Of a DNA stretch of 64,000 nt, positions 26,203 to 34,952 are shown piece after piece. The DNA lies in assembly GCF_000741135.1 (NCBI RefSeq), contig NZ_JGYU01000007.1, forward strand, positions 62,001 through 126,000, written 5' to 3'. This DNA is from Bifidobacterium choerinum. Its GTDB lineage: Bacteria; Actinomycetota; Actinomycetes; Actinomycetales; Bifidobacteriaceae. A model generated the notes under the pieces. The model was not told the origin of the DNA. It was given only the letters and a program-made list of their open reading frames with translations, and did no database searches. Each line of letters starts with the position of its first letter. Within the stretch, counting starts at the first letter, position 1. The translations under genes and the position numbers were made by a program.

Positions 26203-26461
26203 GGAGGGTCCTGTCCTGAAAACGTTCGCGTAAGCTACGCCATCGTAACCGGCATGCACGTGGCGCGGCATTGTACGAAGAAACAAGAATCGCGAGAACC
26301 ACTTTGTGTGAATGGACAAGTGATCTGCGGCGCCCGGAACGTGCCCAGCGTCACGAAAAAGTCGCACAGCGCCTCTGTTCAGCGCGGCGCGATGCTGCTA
26401 GATTGACGAATGGTCTCGCATCGCGCGCCGAGGAACGAACAATCGAAGCTCAGGAGGAACG

Positions 26462-29400
26462 ATGGTCGACAAGCGGCTTTTCACGCTCGTACCGGGAGTC
26501 AGGAAACTCGTCATAGGCAAGATTGTCTTCCTGTGGATCGGGTTGCTCGCGGACATCGCGCTCGCAGCGAGCGTCGTCGGCATCGTCGCGCCGCTCGTCC
26601 GCTACGCCGGCGACGATCTTGCGTTTGCGGTGGACGTCACGGAGTTCTGGCCGTCGGTCGTCGTGTTCCTCGTTATCGCCGTCGTGCGCTTCGTCGCGCA
26701 TAGGTTCGCGACGAAGCTCGGCACCCTGGCCGCGGAGCGCGTCAAGCTCGGCCTGCGCTCGGCGCTGTACAGGAAGATGCTGTCGCTCGGCCCGTCGTAC
26801 GCGCAGCACACGCGCACGTCGGACGTCGTGCAGCTCACCGGCGAAGGCGTCGATCAGGTGCAGAGCTTCTTCGAATCGTTCCTGCCGCAGCTCGGCTTCG
26901 CGATCCTCGCGCCGCTGACGTTGTTCGCCGTCATCGCGCCGATCAACATGCCGACCGCCGTCACATTGCTCGTCTGCGCGCCGCTCATCGTCATCATCGT
27001 CGGCCTCATCGCGATGCGCACGGCGAAGACCTTCCGCAAATACTGGGGCAAATACACGGACATGGGCGCCGTGTTCCTTGACGACCTGCAGGGGCTCGAG
27101 ACGCTCAAGACCTTCGACGCGGACGGCCGCGCGGCCGAGAAGATGAACCGCGAGGCCGAGGAGTTCCGCGTCATGACGATGCGTGTGCTGCAGATCCAGC
27201 TGCGCTCGCTGACGGCGATGGACGTCGTAGCCTACGGCGGCGCCGCGGCCGGCATCTTCGTGGCCGTCTGGCAGTTCATGCACGGCGGCAATCAGGCCTT
27301 CGGCGACCTGTTCGGCTCGGAGCCGCGCCTCGCCGATCCGCTGCTCGGCCTGTCCGGCGTCCTTTTCGTCATCCTGATGGCCGTCGACTTCTTCCTGCCG
27401 CTGCGCCAGCTCGGTTCGTACTTCCATGTCGCGATGAACGGCATGACCTCCAGTAAACGCATCTTCGCGCTGCTCGACGTACCCGGGCCGACCTATGGCA
27501 CGCAGACATTGCCGGCCGACACCGATCTCGGCGTACGCGCCGAAGCGCTCGGATTTGCCTACGGCAGCGACGACACCGCCAAGTCGGCGCTGCATGACGT
27601 CACATTGACGATGGCGGCGCGCTCGCTGACGGCGATTGTCGGCGCATCGGGATCGGGAAAATCGACATTGGCGGCGCTCGTCGCCGGCGAACTCGAAGGA
27701 TATACGGGCTCGCTGCGGTTCGTCGACGGCGGCGCGACGGTCGAGCTGCGCGACTGCAGCGAGGACGCGCTGATGCGCGCCGTCTCGATCGTCGGCGCCC
27801 GCAGCCATCTGTTCGCCGGCACGCTGCGCGACAACCTGCTGATGGCGAAGCCGGACGCGACCGACGAGGAACTGCGGTGCGCGCTCGCGGACGCCCACAT
27901 CCTCGACTTCATCGACGCGCAACCCGACGGATTGGACATGCGGATCGGACAGGACGCGGCGAACCTCTCCGGCGGCCAGCGCCAGCGCGTCGCCGTCGCT
28001 CGTGCACTGCTGCGCGACACGCCGATCATGATCTTCGACGAGGCGACGAGTTCGGTGGACGCGGACAGCGAACGGCTCATCATGGAGACGGTGCACAAGC
28101 TCGCGGCGCATAAGACGGTGCTGCTCATCACGCACAGGCTCGCCGACGCCGTCGCCGCCGACGACATCGCCGTATTCGCCGACGGCGGCTGTGTGGAGAC
28201 CGGCGCTCACGACGCGCTCATCGCCGCCGACGGCGTGTATGCGACGATGTTCCGCGCGCAGACGGACGTCGAACGGGTCGGCAAGCGCACAGGACACGCG
28301 GGAATCCGGTATGCGCAAAGCGTGGCGGCGCAGCCGACGGAACAGACTCGTGTCACGAAGGGCGCCGGTCCTGCCTCGTCGGCAATCGCGTCGATGTCAA
28401 CGTCGGATAAGTCGGCAAAGAAGGATACGCCGCGCGAGATGTCGACGATGCGGCTCGTCGCGCGGCTGCTCGGTCAGGTCGGTTCGCTGCGACCGCTGAT
28501 GATCGTCGCCTGCGTCTTCGGCACACTCGGCCACGTCGCCGCGACCTTCCTGCCGGTCTTCGGTACGATGGCGCTGTTCGCGGCCTTCGACAAGCCGGTA
28601 TGGGGGATGAGCGCCGGCTGGGCGCTTGCGCTGATGATCGTCTGCGCACTCGTTCGCGGCGCGATGCGCTACTGCGAACAGTACATGAACCACAATCTGG
28701 CGTTCCGGCTGCTCGCGTTGTTCCGCGCGAAGATGTTCGCGGCGCTGCGCAGGCTCGCGCCGGCGAAGCTCGCCGGCAAAGGCAAGGGCAACCTCGTCTC
28801 GATGGTCACGACCGACGTGGAGCTGCTCGAGATCTTCTTCGCGCATACGATCTCGCCGACCGTCATCGCAATCTCCACGACTCTCATCTACACGGTCGCG
28901 CTGCTGTTCCTCAGCCCGTGGTTCGCGCTGCTGCTCGTCGTGGCGCATCTGTTCATCGGAGTCGTCGTGCCGAAGCTGTTCGCCGGGGCTCTGCACGGCG
29001 TCGGCGGCCGCATCCGCAAGGAATCGGCCAGATTGGACGACATCGTGCTCGACGACATGCATGGCCTGGAGCAGATCATCCGCTTCGGACGGGGCGAGGC
29101 GCAGCTCAAGCGGATCGAGCGCAGCTCGCGTGCGCTGTGGGCGCAGCGCGTCGAGCTCAGCGCACGCAACGCGACCTACGGTGGACTCGACCACGTCATC
29201 ATCGTGCTCGTCTCGGCATGCGCGGCGTTCCTGACGCTCGCGCTGGCGTTGACGACGAACGCCGACATGGCGTCCGCGGTGACGGCGCTCGTGCTCGTCG
29301 TCAGTTCGTTCGGACCGACGCTCGCATTGAGCGCGCTGCCGGCGAGTCTGACGCAGACCTTCGCGTCGGCGCGGCGTCTGTTCGCGCTGATGGATGAGAC

Positions 29401-30082
29401 GCCTGCGGTCGTCGAACATGGCACGCTCGCGCCGCAGTACGACGGTATGCGGATGGACGATGTGACCTTCGCGTATGACAGTGCCGCGTCGCCGGTGCTC
29501 GACGACGTGACGCTCGACGTGCCGGTCTCGGGCATCCTCGGTCTGCAAGGGCCGAGCGGGCGCGGCAAGTCGACGATGCTCAAGCTGCTGATGCGGTACT
29601 GGGATCCGCAATCGGGCGTTATCACGCTCTCCGGGGACGCATTGCCGTCGGTGGATGCGCATACGCGCCGCAGACTGCAGACGATGATGAGTCAGGAGAC
29701 GTATCTGTTCGACGGATCGATCGCGAACAACCTGCGCATCGCGAAGCCGGATGCGGACGATGATGAGATTCGCGAGGCGCTGCGCAAGGCGTCGGCGCTG
29801 CAGCTCGTCGAGAGTCTGCCACAGGGCGTCGAGACTTCGGTCGGTGAACTCGGCGGCCGGCTTTCGGAGGGTGAGCGTCAACGCATCGGTCTGGCGCGGA
29901 TGTTCCTGCGCGATGCGCGGCTCTATCTGTTCGACGAGCCGACGAGTCGCCTCGATTCGCTCAACGAGGCCTATATCCTGCAGTCGATCAACGGTCTGGT
30001 CGAGGAAAGCGGCGCCGCCGTCGTGCTCGTCTCGCACCGGGAATCAACGATGAAGATCGCCGACGAAGTGCGCGTGGTGTGA
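26462..30082 (+). CDS. Fused CydD-CydC-like ABC transporter, two permease-ATPase halves
   Basis: 1206 residues with two full ABC exporter halves in one chain. Half 1 has a membrane domain (about 15-320) with FLDDLQGLETLKTF, Walker A GASGSGKST near 394, signature LSGGQRQR near 502 and Walker B IMIFDEATSS. Half 2 has RGAMRYCEQYMNHNLAF near 735, Walker A GPSGRGKST near 1030 and a divergent signature LSEGERQR near 1135. These motifs follow CydD then CydC, which export cysteine and glutathione in E. coli. No cytochrome bd genes are in the window, so the substrate is uncertain. Residues about 585-650 are a low-complexity linker. AGGAGG precedes the ATG. Confidence 0.87.
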   Translation: MVDKRLFTLVPGVRKLVIGKIVFLWIGLLADIALAASVVGIVAPLVRYAGDDLAFAVDVTEFWPSVVVFLVIAVVRFVAHRFATKLGTLAAERVKLGLRSALYRKMLSLGPSYAQHTRTSDVVQLTGEGVDQVQSFFESFLPQLGFAILAPLTLFAVIAPINMPTAVTLLVCAPLIVIIVGLIAMRTAKTFRKYWGKYTDMGAVFLDDLQGLETLKTFDADGRAAEKMNREAEEFRVMTMRVLQIQLRSLTAMDVVAYGGAAAGIFVAVWQFMHGGNQAFGDLFGSEPRLADPLLGLSGVLFVILMAVDFFLPLRQLGSYFHVAMNGMTSSKRIFALLDVPGPTYGTQTLPADTDLGVRAEALGFAYGSDDTAKSALHDVTLTMAARSLTAIVGASGSGKSTLAALVAGELEGYTGSLRFVDGGATVELRDCSEDALMRAVSIVGARSHLFAGTLRDNLLMAKPDATDEELRCALADAHILDFIDAQPDGLDMRIGQDAANLSGGQRQRVAVARALLRDTPIMIFDEATSSVDADSERLIMETVHKLAAHKTVLLITHRLADAVAADDIAVFADGGCVETGAHDALIAADGVYATMFRAQTDVERVGKRTGHAGIRYAQSVAAQPTEQTRVTKGAGPASSAIASMSTSDKSAKKDTPREMSTMRLVARLLGQVGSLRPLMIVACVFGTLGHVAATFLPVFGTMALFAAFDKPVWGMSAGWALALMIVCALVRGAMRYCEQYMNHNLAFRLLALFRAKMFAALRRLAPAKLAGKGKGNLVSMVTTDVELLEIFFAHTISPTVIAISTTLIYTVALLFLSPWFALLLVVAHLFIGVVVPKLFAGALHGVGGRIRKESARLDDIVLDDMHGLEQIIRFGRGEAQLKRIERSSRALWAQRVELSARNATYGGLDHVIIVLVSACAAFLTLALALTTNADMASAVTALVLVVSSFGPTLALSALPASLTQTFASARRLFALMDETPAVVEHGTLAPQYDGMRMDDVTFAYDSAASPVLDDVTLDVPVSGILGLQGPSGRGKSTMLKLLMRYWDPQSGVITLSGDALPSVDAHTRRRLQTMMSQETYLFDGSIANNLRIAKPDADDDEIREALRKASALQLVESLPQGVETSVGELGGRLSEGERQRIGLARMFLRDARLYLFDEPTSRLDSLNEAYILQSINGLVEESGAAVVLVSHRESTMKIADEVRVV

Positions 30083-30111
30083 GGACGTGCCTCACCGAAC
30101 GGTGAAAAGCG

Positions 30112-30148
30112 CTGAGGGCGGTTCATACAATGCGCGAACCGCCCTCAG
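30112..30148. terminator. Bidirectional hairpin between the ABC gene and pdxT
   Basis: Perfect 13-base arms (CTGAGGGCGGTTC and its complement) around an 11-base loop lie between the convergent ends of the ABC and pdxT genes. There is no long T run on the plus side. It probably stops transcription from both directions. Confidence 0.75.
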
Positions 30149-30167
30149 TCGTTCGTAGTTCTTGAAA

Positions 30168-30818
30168 TCACAGACTCAGGAAATACTCGTGGATGCGGGT
30201 GTCGTCGGTGATCTCGGGATGGAAGGCGGTCGCGAGGATGTTGCCCTGCTGCAGCGCGACCGCGTTGCCACCGGTGCTCGCCATGACATGGGCCCTCGGA
30301 CCCACCTCGGCCACGAAAGGACCGCGGATGAACACAAGCGGGAAATCGCTGATGACACCGCTCGGATCGCCATTGGCGGCGAAGGTCTGCACGTCCTCGG
30401 TCGTGGCGAACGACCCGAGCTGACGGCCGTACGCGTTACGACGGACGGCCGCGTCGAGCACGCCGAAATAGACGTTCGGGTCGTTGTCGAGCCGTTCGGC
30501 GAGCAGGATCATGCCGGCGCAGGTGCCGAAGGTCGGCTTGCCGGCCGCGATGTGCGCGGCGATCGGGTCGAACAGGCCGGTGGAACGTAGCAGCTTGCCC
30601 TGCGTCGTGCTTTCGCCGCCGGGAAGGATGACGCGGTCGATCGAATCGTTGAAATCCTCGGCCGCGCGCAGCAGCTTCCACGGCGCGCCGAGACGGTCGA
30701 GCATCGCGGCGTGCTCGGCGAAGGCGCCCTGCACGGCGAGGATGCCGGTGACGCCATGCGCCACGGCATCGACGCCGTCGGAATGCTCTTTGGAGATGTA
30801 GGAAACGTCAACAACCAT
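30168..30818 (-). CDS. pdxT: Pyridoxal 5'-phosphate synthase glutaminase subunit PdxT
   Basis: 216 residues. It is a class I glutamine amidotransferase that makes ammonia for PdxS. The nucleophile Cys is in TFGTCAGMIL near residue 100, and the His and Glu of the triad are in FHPEITDDTRIHEYF near the C-terminus; PGGESTTQGKLL is the family's conserved turn. The N-terminus has about 22 residues more than usual before GILAVQGAFAEH, and no good later start is visible. It begins 12 bases after the pdxS stop, so both are one operon. It works in the DXP-independent vitamin B6 route. Confidence 0.93.
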   Translation of the reverse strand: MVVDVSYISKEHSDGVDAVAHGVTGILAVQGAFAEHAAMLDRLGAPWKLLRAAEDFNDSIDRVILPGGESTTQGKLLRSTGLFDPIAAHIAAGKPTFGTCAGMILLAERLDNDPNVYFGVLDAAVRRNAYGRQLGSFATTEDVQTFAANGDPSGVISDFPLVFIRGPFVAEVGPRAHVMASTGGNAVALQQGNILATAFHPEITDDTRIHEYFLSL

Positions 30819-30830
30819 GGATGATGCCCG

Positions 30831-31706
30831 TCACTCGCCGCGGGCGGCCATGATCGTTTCGATCTCGTCCTCGTTGATGCCCACCATCGCCTCGCCGAGG
30901 TTCTCGGACAGGCGGGCGAGCAGGTCGGCGTCGTGCCAGTTCGCGGTCGCCTGCACAATCGCGGCGGCGCGCTTCGCCGGGTCACCGGACTTGAAGATGC
31001 CGGAGCCGACGAAGACGCCCTCAGCGCCGAGCTCCATCATCAGCGCGGCATCCGCCGGGGTCGCGACGCCGCCGGCGGCGAAGTTGACGACCGGCAGACG
31101 GCCGTTGTCATGCACGAACTTCGCGAGCTCATACGGCACGGCGAGCTGCTTGGCGAACTCGTAGACCTCGTCGTCGCGCAGCGAGACGAGCTCGCGGATC
31201 TGCTTGTTCATCGTGCGCATATGGCGCACAGCCTGAATGACGTCGCCGGTGCCCGGCTCGCCCTTCGTGCGGATCATCGAGGCGCCCTCCTCGATGCGGC
31301 GCAGCGCTTCGCCGAGGTTCTTCGCTCCGCAGACGAAAGGAACGGCGAACTCGTTCTTGTCGATATGGTAGACGTCATCGGCGGGGGAGAGAACCTCGGA
31401 CTCGTCGATGTAGTCGATCTCGATGGCCTGCAGGATGCGCGCCTCGGCGATGTGGCCGATGCGGACCTTCGCCATGACCGGGATCGAGACGGCCTCCTGG
31501 ATGCCCTTGATCATCGCCGGGTCGCTCATGCGGCTCACGCCACCGGCAGCGCGGATGTCGGCCGGGATGCGCTCAAGCGCCATGACGGCGCATGCGCCGG
31601 CGTCCTCGGCGATGCGCGCCTGCTCGGGCGTCGTGACGTCCATGATGACGCCGCCCTTGAGCATCTGTGCGAGGTTCTTGTTGAGTTCGTTTCTCGTGGT
31701 TTCCAT
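30831..31706 (-). CDS. pdxS: Pyridoxal 5'-phosphate synthase subunit PdxS
   Basis: 291 residues from ATG 31706, which has AAGAAGG upstream. It is a (beta/alpha)8 barrel that joins ribose 5-phosphate, glyceraldehyde 3-phosphate and ammonia into [57 protein letters not shown] (with a catalytic Lys) and [14 protein letters not shown] are the family's near-invariant stretches. The frame is open to 31829 without a matching N-terminus. It is the first gene of the pdxST operon. A gap of about 680 bases follows upstream. Confidence 0.96.
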   Translation of the reverse strand: METTRNELNKNLAQMLKGGVIMDVTTPEQARIAEDAGACAVMALERIPADIRAAGGVSRMSDPAMIKGIQEAVSIPVMAKVRIGHIAEARILQAIEIDYIDESEVLSPADDVYHIDKNEFAVPFVCGAKNLGEALRRIEEGASMIRTKGEPGTGDVIQAVRHMRTMNKQIRELVSLRDDEVYEFAKQLAVPYELAKFVHDNGRLPVVNFAAGGVATPADAALMMELGAEGVFVGSGIFKSGDPAKRAAAIVQATANWHDADLLARLSENLGEAMVGINEDEIETIMAARGE

Positions 31707-32383
31707 CGATGACCTTCTTGGGTTGTAGATGCATGGTACGCCGTCGAAGGTGCGCGGATGTGCGCGGACTACGGCGTGGGACTCCTCTTCGGCGTGCGCT
31801 GGCGCGCGGCCTCTCTTGAGAGATAGCACAGGAACATGAATGGGTCGGGGTGGTGTTCGGCAGATGAACAGGTGTGTGGGTGCATAACTCGATATTTCAT
31901 CTGAAATATCGAGTTATGCACCCACGGAGAGAGCGGGGGATGGTGTGAGCGCACGGGGAGTGATCGAAAATCATTGATTTTGTGAGAAATTGGTATGGTT
32001 GACATGTGCCATGTTCGTAAATGTGCGTATTGGTGGAGTCATTATGCATGCCGCGACGGCGCATGAACGCATAGATCGAGAATACAGGACCTTTCTTGAG
32101 TTATGCGGGGCAGTGGGCGGGTGAGGAATACACGAAGCGCGGTTAGGTGGGCGATATGCGGAGTGGGGGTGGATGCGGCGGGGGCGCTGAAGGGTGGCGT
32201 CGTAATTTCATGCATGCGCGTATCCACAATGTTGTGCACAGGCGGTGCGGAGATCGGAGGGGAAATCCACATCTCCACAGGAATCATGAGCTGGCTTGCC
32301 GAAGAAGAATGGCAGGGCGTACGGTGGGCGAACTCGCGGGAGGAATCAGGTATCCCGTGCGTAAACAGACGGAAGGAGAAGGC
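31707..32383. other. Intergenic region with a perfect palindrome; no gene supported
   Basis: This 677-base gap holds a 50-base palindrome (31876-31925) and a TTGACA hexamer at 31999-32004 without a clear -10. Open frames exist on both strands after 32040, but none has a recognisable protein, a ribosome site or fitting composition. I see no gene in the rest. Confidence 0.45.
31876..31925. repeat. 50-base perfect palindrome (element A)
   Basis: The left arm at 31876-31899 (starting GTGGGTGCATAACTCG) is exactly complementary to the right arm at 31902-31925, with only TC between. There is no T tail. The right arm's TGAAATATCGAGTTATGC recurs with one change at 33490-33507. It lies upstream of the nuclease-like gene at 32384. 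Confidence 0.9.
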
Positions 32384-33277
32384 ATGGGGTTCGCTACATT
32401 CGGCGCCAATGATGAATATGCGGAGGATGAGTATCCATGGGACGCTGTGCCGATGGATGAAGGTCTCGTGCAGCGCGGATACGGAGGACGGCGTTCGTAT
32501 CCGATGCTGCGCGCCAATCTGCGGGAGCGCACGTCGCAGATGATGCGCCGCTGCAAGGAGGCCGATCTTCCATACGCATATTGCAAATCGACGGCGTTGA
32601 GATTGCTCGGCGTGGAGACGCCAGAAGATCTGGCGGGTCCGGGCAATGCGTGGGACAATGCAGTGCCGTGCAAACCAGGAAGGCAATCGAAACGGCGGAC
32701 GAACGCGGATGTGCTGCACGTCATCGTTCGCACGGCAGGCGAACGACGCACGTTGCCGGGTGTGCGCATGCATGTGTGGAACGGGTTGGCCGATGACTGC
32801 GTGCAGCTGCTCGCGAACGGCATATGCTGCCTGAAACCTGCGGCCGCGTGGGCGTCAGTCGCGATGGACGCGACGATGCTGCAGCTCATCCAGATTGCTG
32901 AATCGATGGAACGCTACGGGTTGGCGACGCTCGACGAGCTGCGCGCGTTCGTGGAGGCGCAGCTTTTCCACGGCAAGCATCGGTGTCGGCTTGCGCTCGA
33001 GCGGTATCGCATTGGGCTGGAATACCAAGGGGATCAGCATCGTTCGGACTACAGGCAGTACCGGCGTGACCGCGACAAGCTCGGCGCGTTGGCCGCGTTA
33101 GGCTGGCGGGTGTTCGAGGTGACGCAGGATGATTTGAATTCCGAGGAAGCGCTGGATCGGCTCGCGATGCGTATCATGTGCGTGATTGCGAGACAGACCG
33201 GCGGCCAGCCGCAGATCACTAGGTTGACCTATGCGCGGATTGCAGATCCGCGGCGCGCGGGACGGAAAGGTGTGTGA
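32384..33277 (+). CDS. Nuclease-like protein, DUF559/AbiEi-type, probably internally shortened
   Basis: 297 residues from ATG 32384, preceded by AAGGAGAAGG. The first half (LPYAYCKSTALRLLGVETPE, RTLPGVRMHVWNG, CCLKPAAAWASVA) resembles the AbiEi-like N-terminal half of actinobacterial relatives. The last part has RIGLEYQGDQHRSDYRQYRR and LGWRVFEVTQDDL, typical of the DUF559/Vsr-like nuclease fold. From memory, relatives have about 50-70 residues between these parts with a LPxPxxN...D(L/M)AxP stretch that holds an acidic active-site residue; here that part is missing. So it may be inactive or may have another role. No toxin or methylase neighbour is seen. Related palindromes lie on both sides. 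Confidence 0.6.
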   Translation: MGFATFGANDEYAEDEYPWDAVPMDEGLVQRGYGGRRSYPMLRANLRERTSQMMRRCKEADLPYAYCKSTALRLLGVETPEDLAGPGNAWDNAVPCKPGRQSKRRTNADVLHVIVRTAGERRTLPGVRMHVWNGLADDCVQLLANGICCLKPAAAWASVAMDATMLQLIQIAESMERYGLATLDELRAFVEAQLFHGKHRCRLALERYRIGLEYQGDQHRSDYRQYRRDRDKLGALAALGWRVFEVTQDDLNSEEALDRLAMRIMCVIARQTGGQPQITRLTYARIADPRRAGRKGV

Positions 33278-33281
33278 GAAG

Positions 33282-33323
33282 GCGCATATCTCAGTATTTT
33301 GGGAGAAATGCTGAGATATGTGT
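33282..33323. repeat. Inverted repeat after the nuclease-like gene (element B)
   Basis: Arms CATATCTCAGTATTT (33285-33299) and AAATGCTGAGATATG (33306-33320) pair with one G-T wobble. Wobble pairs could extend the stem by three. It begins five bases after the stop at 33277 and could be a terminator. Its right arm resembles elements A and C. Confidence 0.7.
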
Positions 33324-33489
33324 GGGGTGGGAGTGGAAGGGATGGGTCGAGGTGTCCAAATCAAGAAGGAATAGCACAAAAGCGCGCAAAACGAGTAAAG
33401 AACTACGCAGGAAGCATCATGTTTGATCGCGAGTTCTTGGATTGGTGAGAGTAGGGGAGTGGGCTCGTTGCACGTCGCGAGAGTATCGC

Positions 33490-33517
33490 TGAAATATTGA
33501 GTTATGCGTGGGGAGAG
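33490..33517 (+). repeat. Half-site related to elements A and B (element C)
   Basis: TGAAATATTGAGTTATGC at 33490-33507 differs by one base from the right arm of element A. The following GTGGGGAGAG resembles the flank of element B. No opposite arm is visible. It lies about 50 bases before the Maf-Nudix gene. Confidence 0.6.
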
Positions 33518-33554
33518 GGAGCTCCAATATGGGTAGTGCAGTAAGGTGGACTGC

Positions 33555-34952
33555 ATGAGCATTCCGTTGATTCTCGCTTCCAAGTCCCAGCCGCGCCGCG
33601 ATGTGCTGTTCAACGCCGGCATCTGTCCGACGATCCGCGTGTCGCATGTCGACGAGGACGCCGTGCTTGAGCGCAGGGCGCGGGAGCAGGGCGTGAGCGT
33701 GGACGAGCTGCCGATCGCCGACAAAGTGTGCACGTTGTCCCGTGCGAAGGCGATGGCCGTCTATGAGATCTACCGCAACGTCGTGCGCACAGCCTCGGAG
33801 GCCACCGGCGAACGCGTCATCGGCCGTCCGCTCGAAGTGGCCGCGGAGCAGATGGTGACCGACGCGGGGTCGCCGGCCGCCGAATACACGGCCGAAGCCA
33901 TCGCGTCGGCGCAGACGCGCGATTTCTCCGGCGTCGACATCCCGACCGAATGTGAACCGATCGATACGACCGGCGGTCTCGCCGACCGCAAGGTCGGTCC
34001 GCTTATCCTCGGCTGCGACTCGATGTTCCTGCTCGACGGCCACGCGTACGGCAAGCCGCACACCGAAGCCGTCGCGCGCGAACGCCTGCGGGCGATGAGC
34101 GGCGCGACCGGCGAACTGTGGACCGGGCACACATTGATTGACTTCGCCACCGGGCGTGTCGAAACCGCGGCGAGCATGGCGACGCTGGCGTTCTGCGAGT
34201 TCACCGAAACGATGATCGACCGCTACATCGCCTCTGGCGAGCCGCTCGAAGTGGCCGGCTCCTTCACACTGGACGGTCTCGGCGGCGCGTTCATCGATTC
34301 GATCACCGGCGCGCCGAGCGGCATCATCGGACTGAGTCTGCCGTTGGCGCGCGAACTCGTCGAACGCATGGGCGTCGAATGGACCGATTTGTGGAACGTG
34401 ACACGAGACGAGCGATTCCAGGAATCCTCGGCGAAGGCGCCGAAGACAAACGTGCGCCAACCGGGCGACGGCTGGGTCGAATGCGCATGCGGCCGCAGGC
34501 ATTGGGGACTCAACGGCGCCGCCGGCGTGCTGCTCGCTCGCCGCGACGAGAAAACCGGCAACGTCACGCACATCGTCATGCAGCACCGCGCCGAATGGAG
34601 CGCGGAGGGCGGCACCTGGGGCATCCCGGGCGGCGCGATCGCCGACGGCGAATCGACGTTGGAGGGCGCGTTGCGCGAAGCCAACGAGGAGGCGAACATC
34701 ACGCCTGAGGACATCGAGGTCGTCGGCTCCTACTGCGAGGACCACGGCCCGTGGTCCTACACGACGGTCTTCGCGTTCGAAAAGCCGGGACACACCGTGC
34801 ATCCGAAGGCGAACGACGATGAGAGTATGGAGATCGAATGGGTGCCGATCGACGAGGTGCCCGACCACAGGCTGCTCACGGCGATGCGCACCGACTGGCC
34901 GCGCTTCCGTGTACGGCTCGACGCGCTCGCCATCGAATACCAAGGACGCTGA
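33555..34952 (+). CDS. Maf-type nucleotide pyrophosphatase fused to a Nudix hydrolase
   Basis: 465 residues. Residues 1 to about 310 are a Maf domain: LILASKSQPRRDVLF at the start, LGCDSMFLLDG with the catalytic Asp, YGKPHTEAVARERLRAMSG and SFTLDGLGGAFID. About 80 extra residues lie between the AKA helix and LGCDS, compared with a usual Maf of about 200. Residues from about 320 on are a Nudix hydrolase with the box in GGAIADGESTLEGALREANE, which ends EEANI (Asn replaces the usual Gly). Both halves clean up unusual nucleotides. ATG 33555 follows AAGGTGG. The stop overlaps the LacI start. Confidence 0.85.
   Translation: MSIPLILASKSQPRRDVLFNAGICPTIRVSHVDEDAVLERRAREQGVSVDELPIADKVCTLSRAKAMAVYEIYRNVVRTASEATGERVIGRPLEVAAEQMVTDAGSPAAEYTAEAIASAQTRDFSGVDIPTECEPIDTTGGLADRKVGPLILGCDSMFLLDGHAYGKPHTEAVARERLRAMSGATGELWTGHTLIDFATGRVETAASMATLAFCEFTETMIDRYIASGEPLEVAGSFTLDGLGGAFIDSITGAPSGIIGLSLPLARELVERMGVEWTDLWNVTRDERFQESSAKAPKTNVRQPGDGWVECACGRRHWGLNGAAGVLLARRDEKTGNVTHIVMQHRAEWSAEGGTWGIPGGAIADGESTLEGALREANEEANITPEDIEVVGSYCEDHGPWSYTTVFAFEKPGHTVHPKANDDESMEIEWVPIDEVPDHRLLTAMRTDWPRFRVRLDALAIEYQGR

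Noticed and set aside
24697..26406. 569-codon open frame on the plus strand
   Set aside because: It is antisense to the acyl-CoA ligase. Its product is Arg/Asp-rich with no known motif and mirrors the codons of the real gene.
26450..30037. Long minus-strand frames of 622 and 546 codons
   Set aside because: They lie opposite the ABC transporter, are Arg- and Glu-rich, lack ribosome sites and motifs, and are typical GC-rich shadows.
32040..32380. Possible small genes in the gap before the nuclease-like gene
   Set aside because: Open frames exist on both strands, but none has a ribosome site, a recognisable fold or fitting composition.
32384..33277. A complete AbiE-type toxin-antitoxin pair
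   Set aside because: Only an AbiEi-like first half is seen. No nucleotidyltransferase toxin gene is adjacent on either strand.
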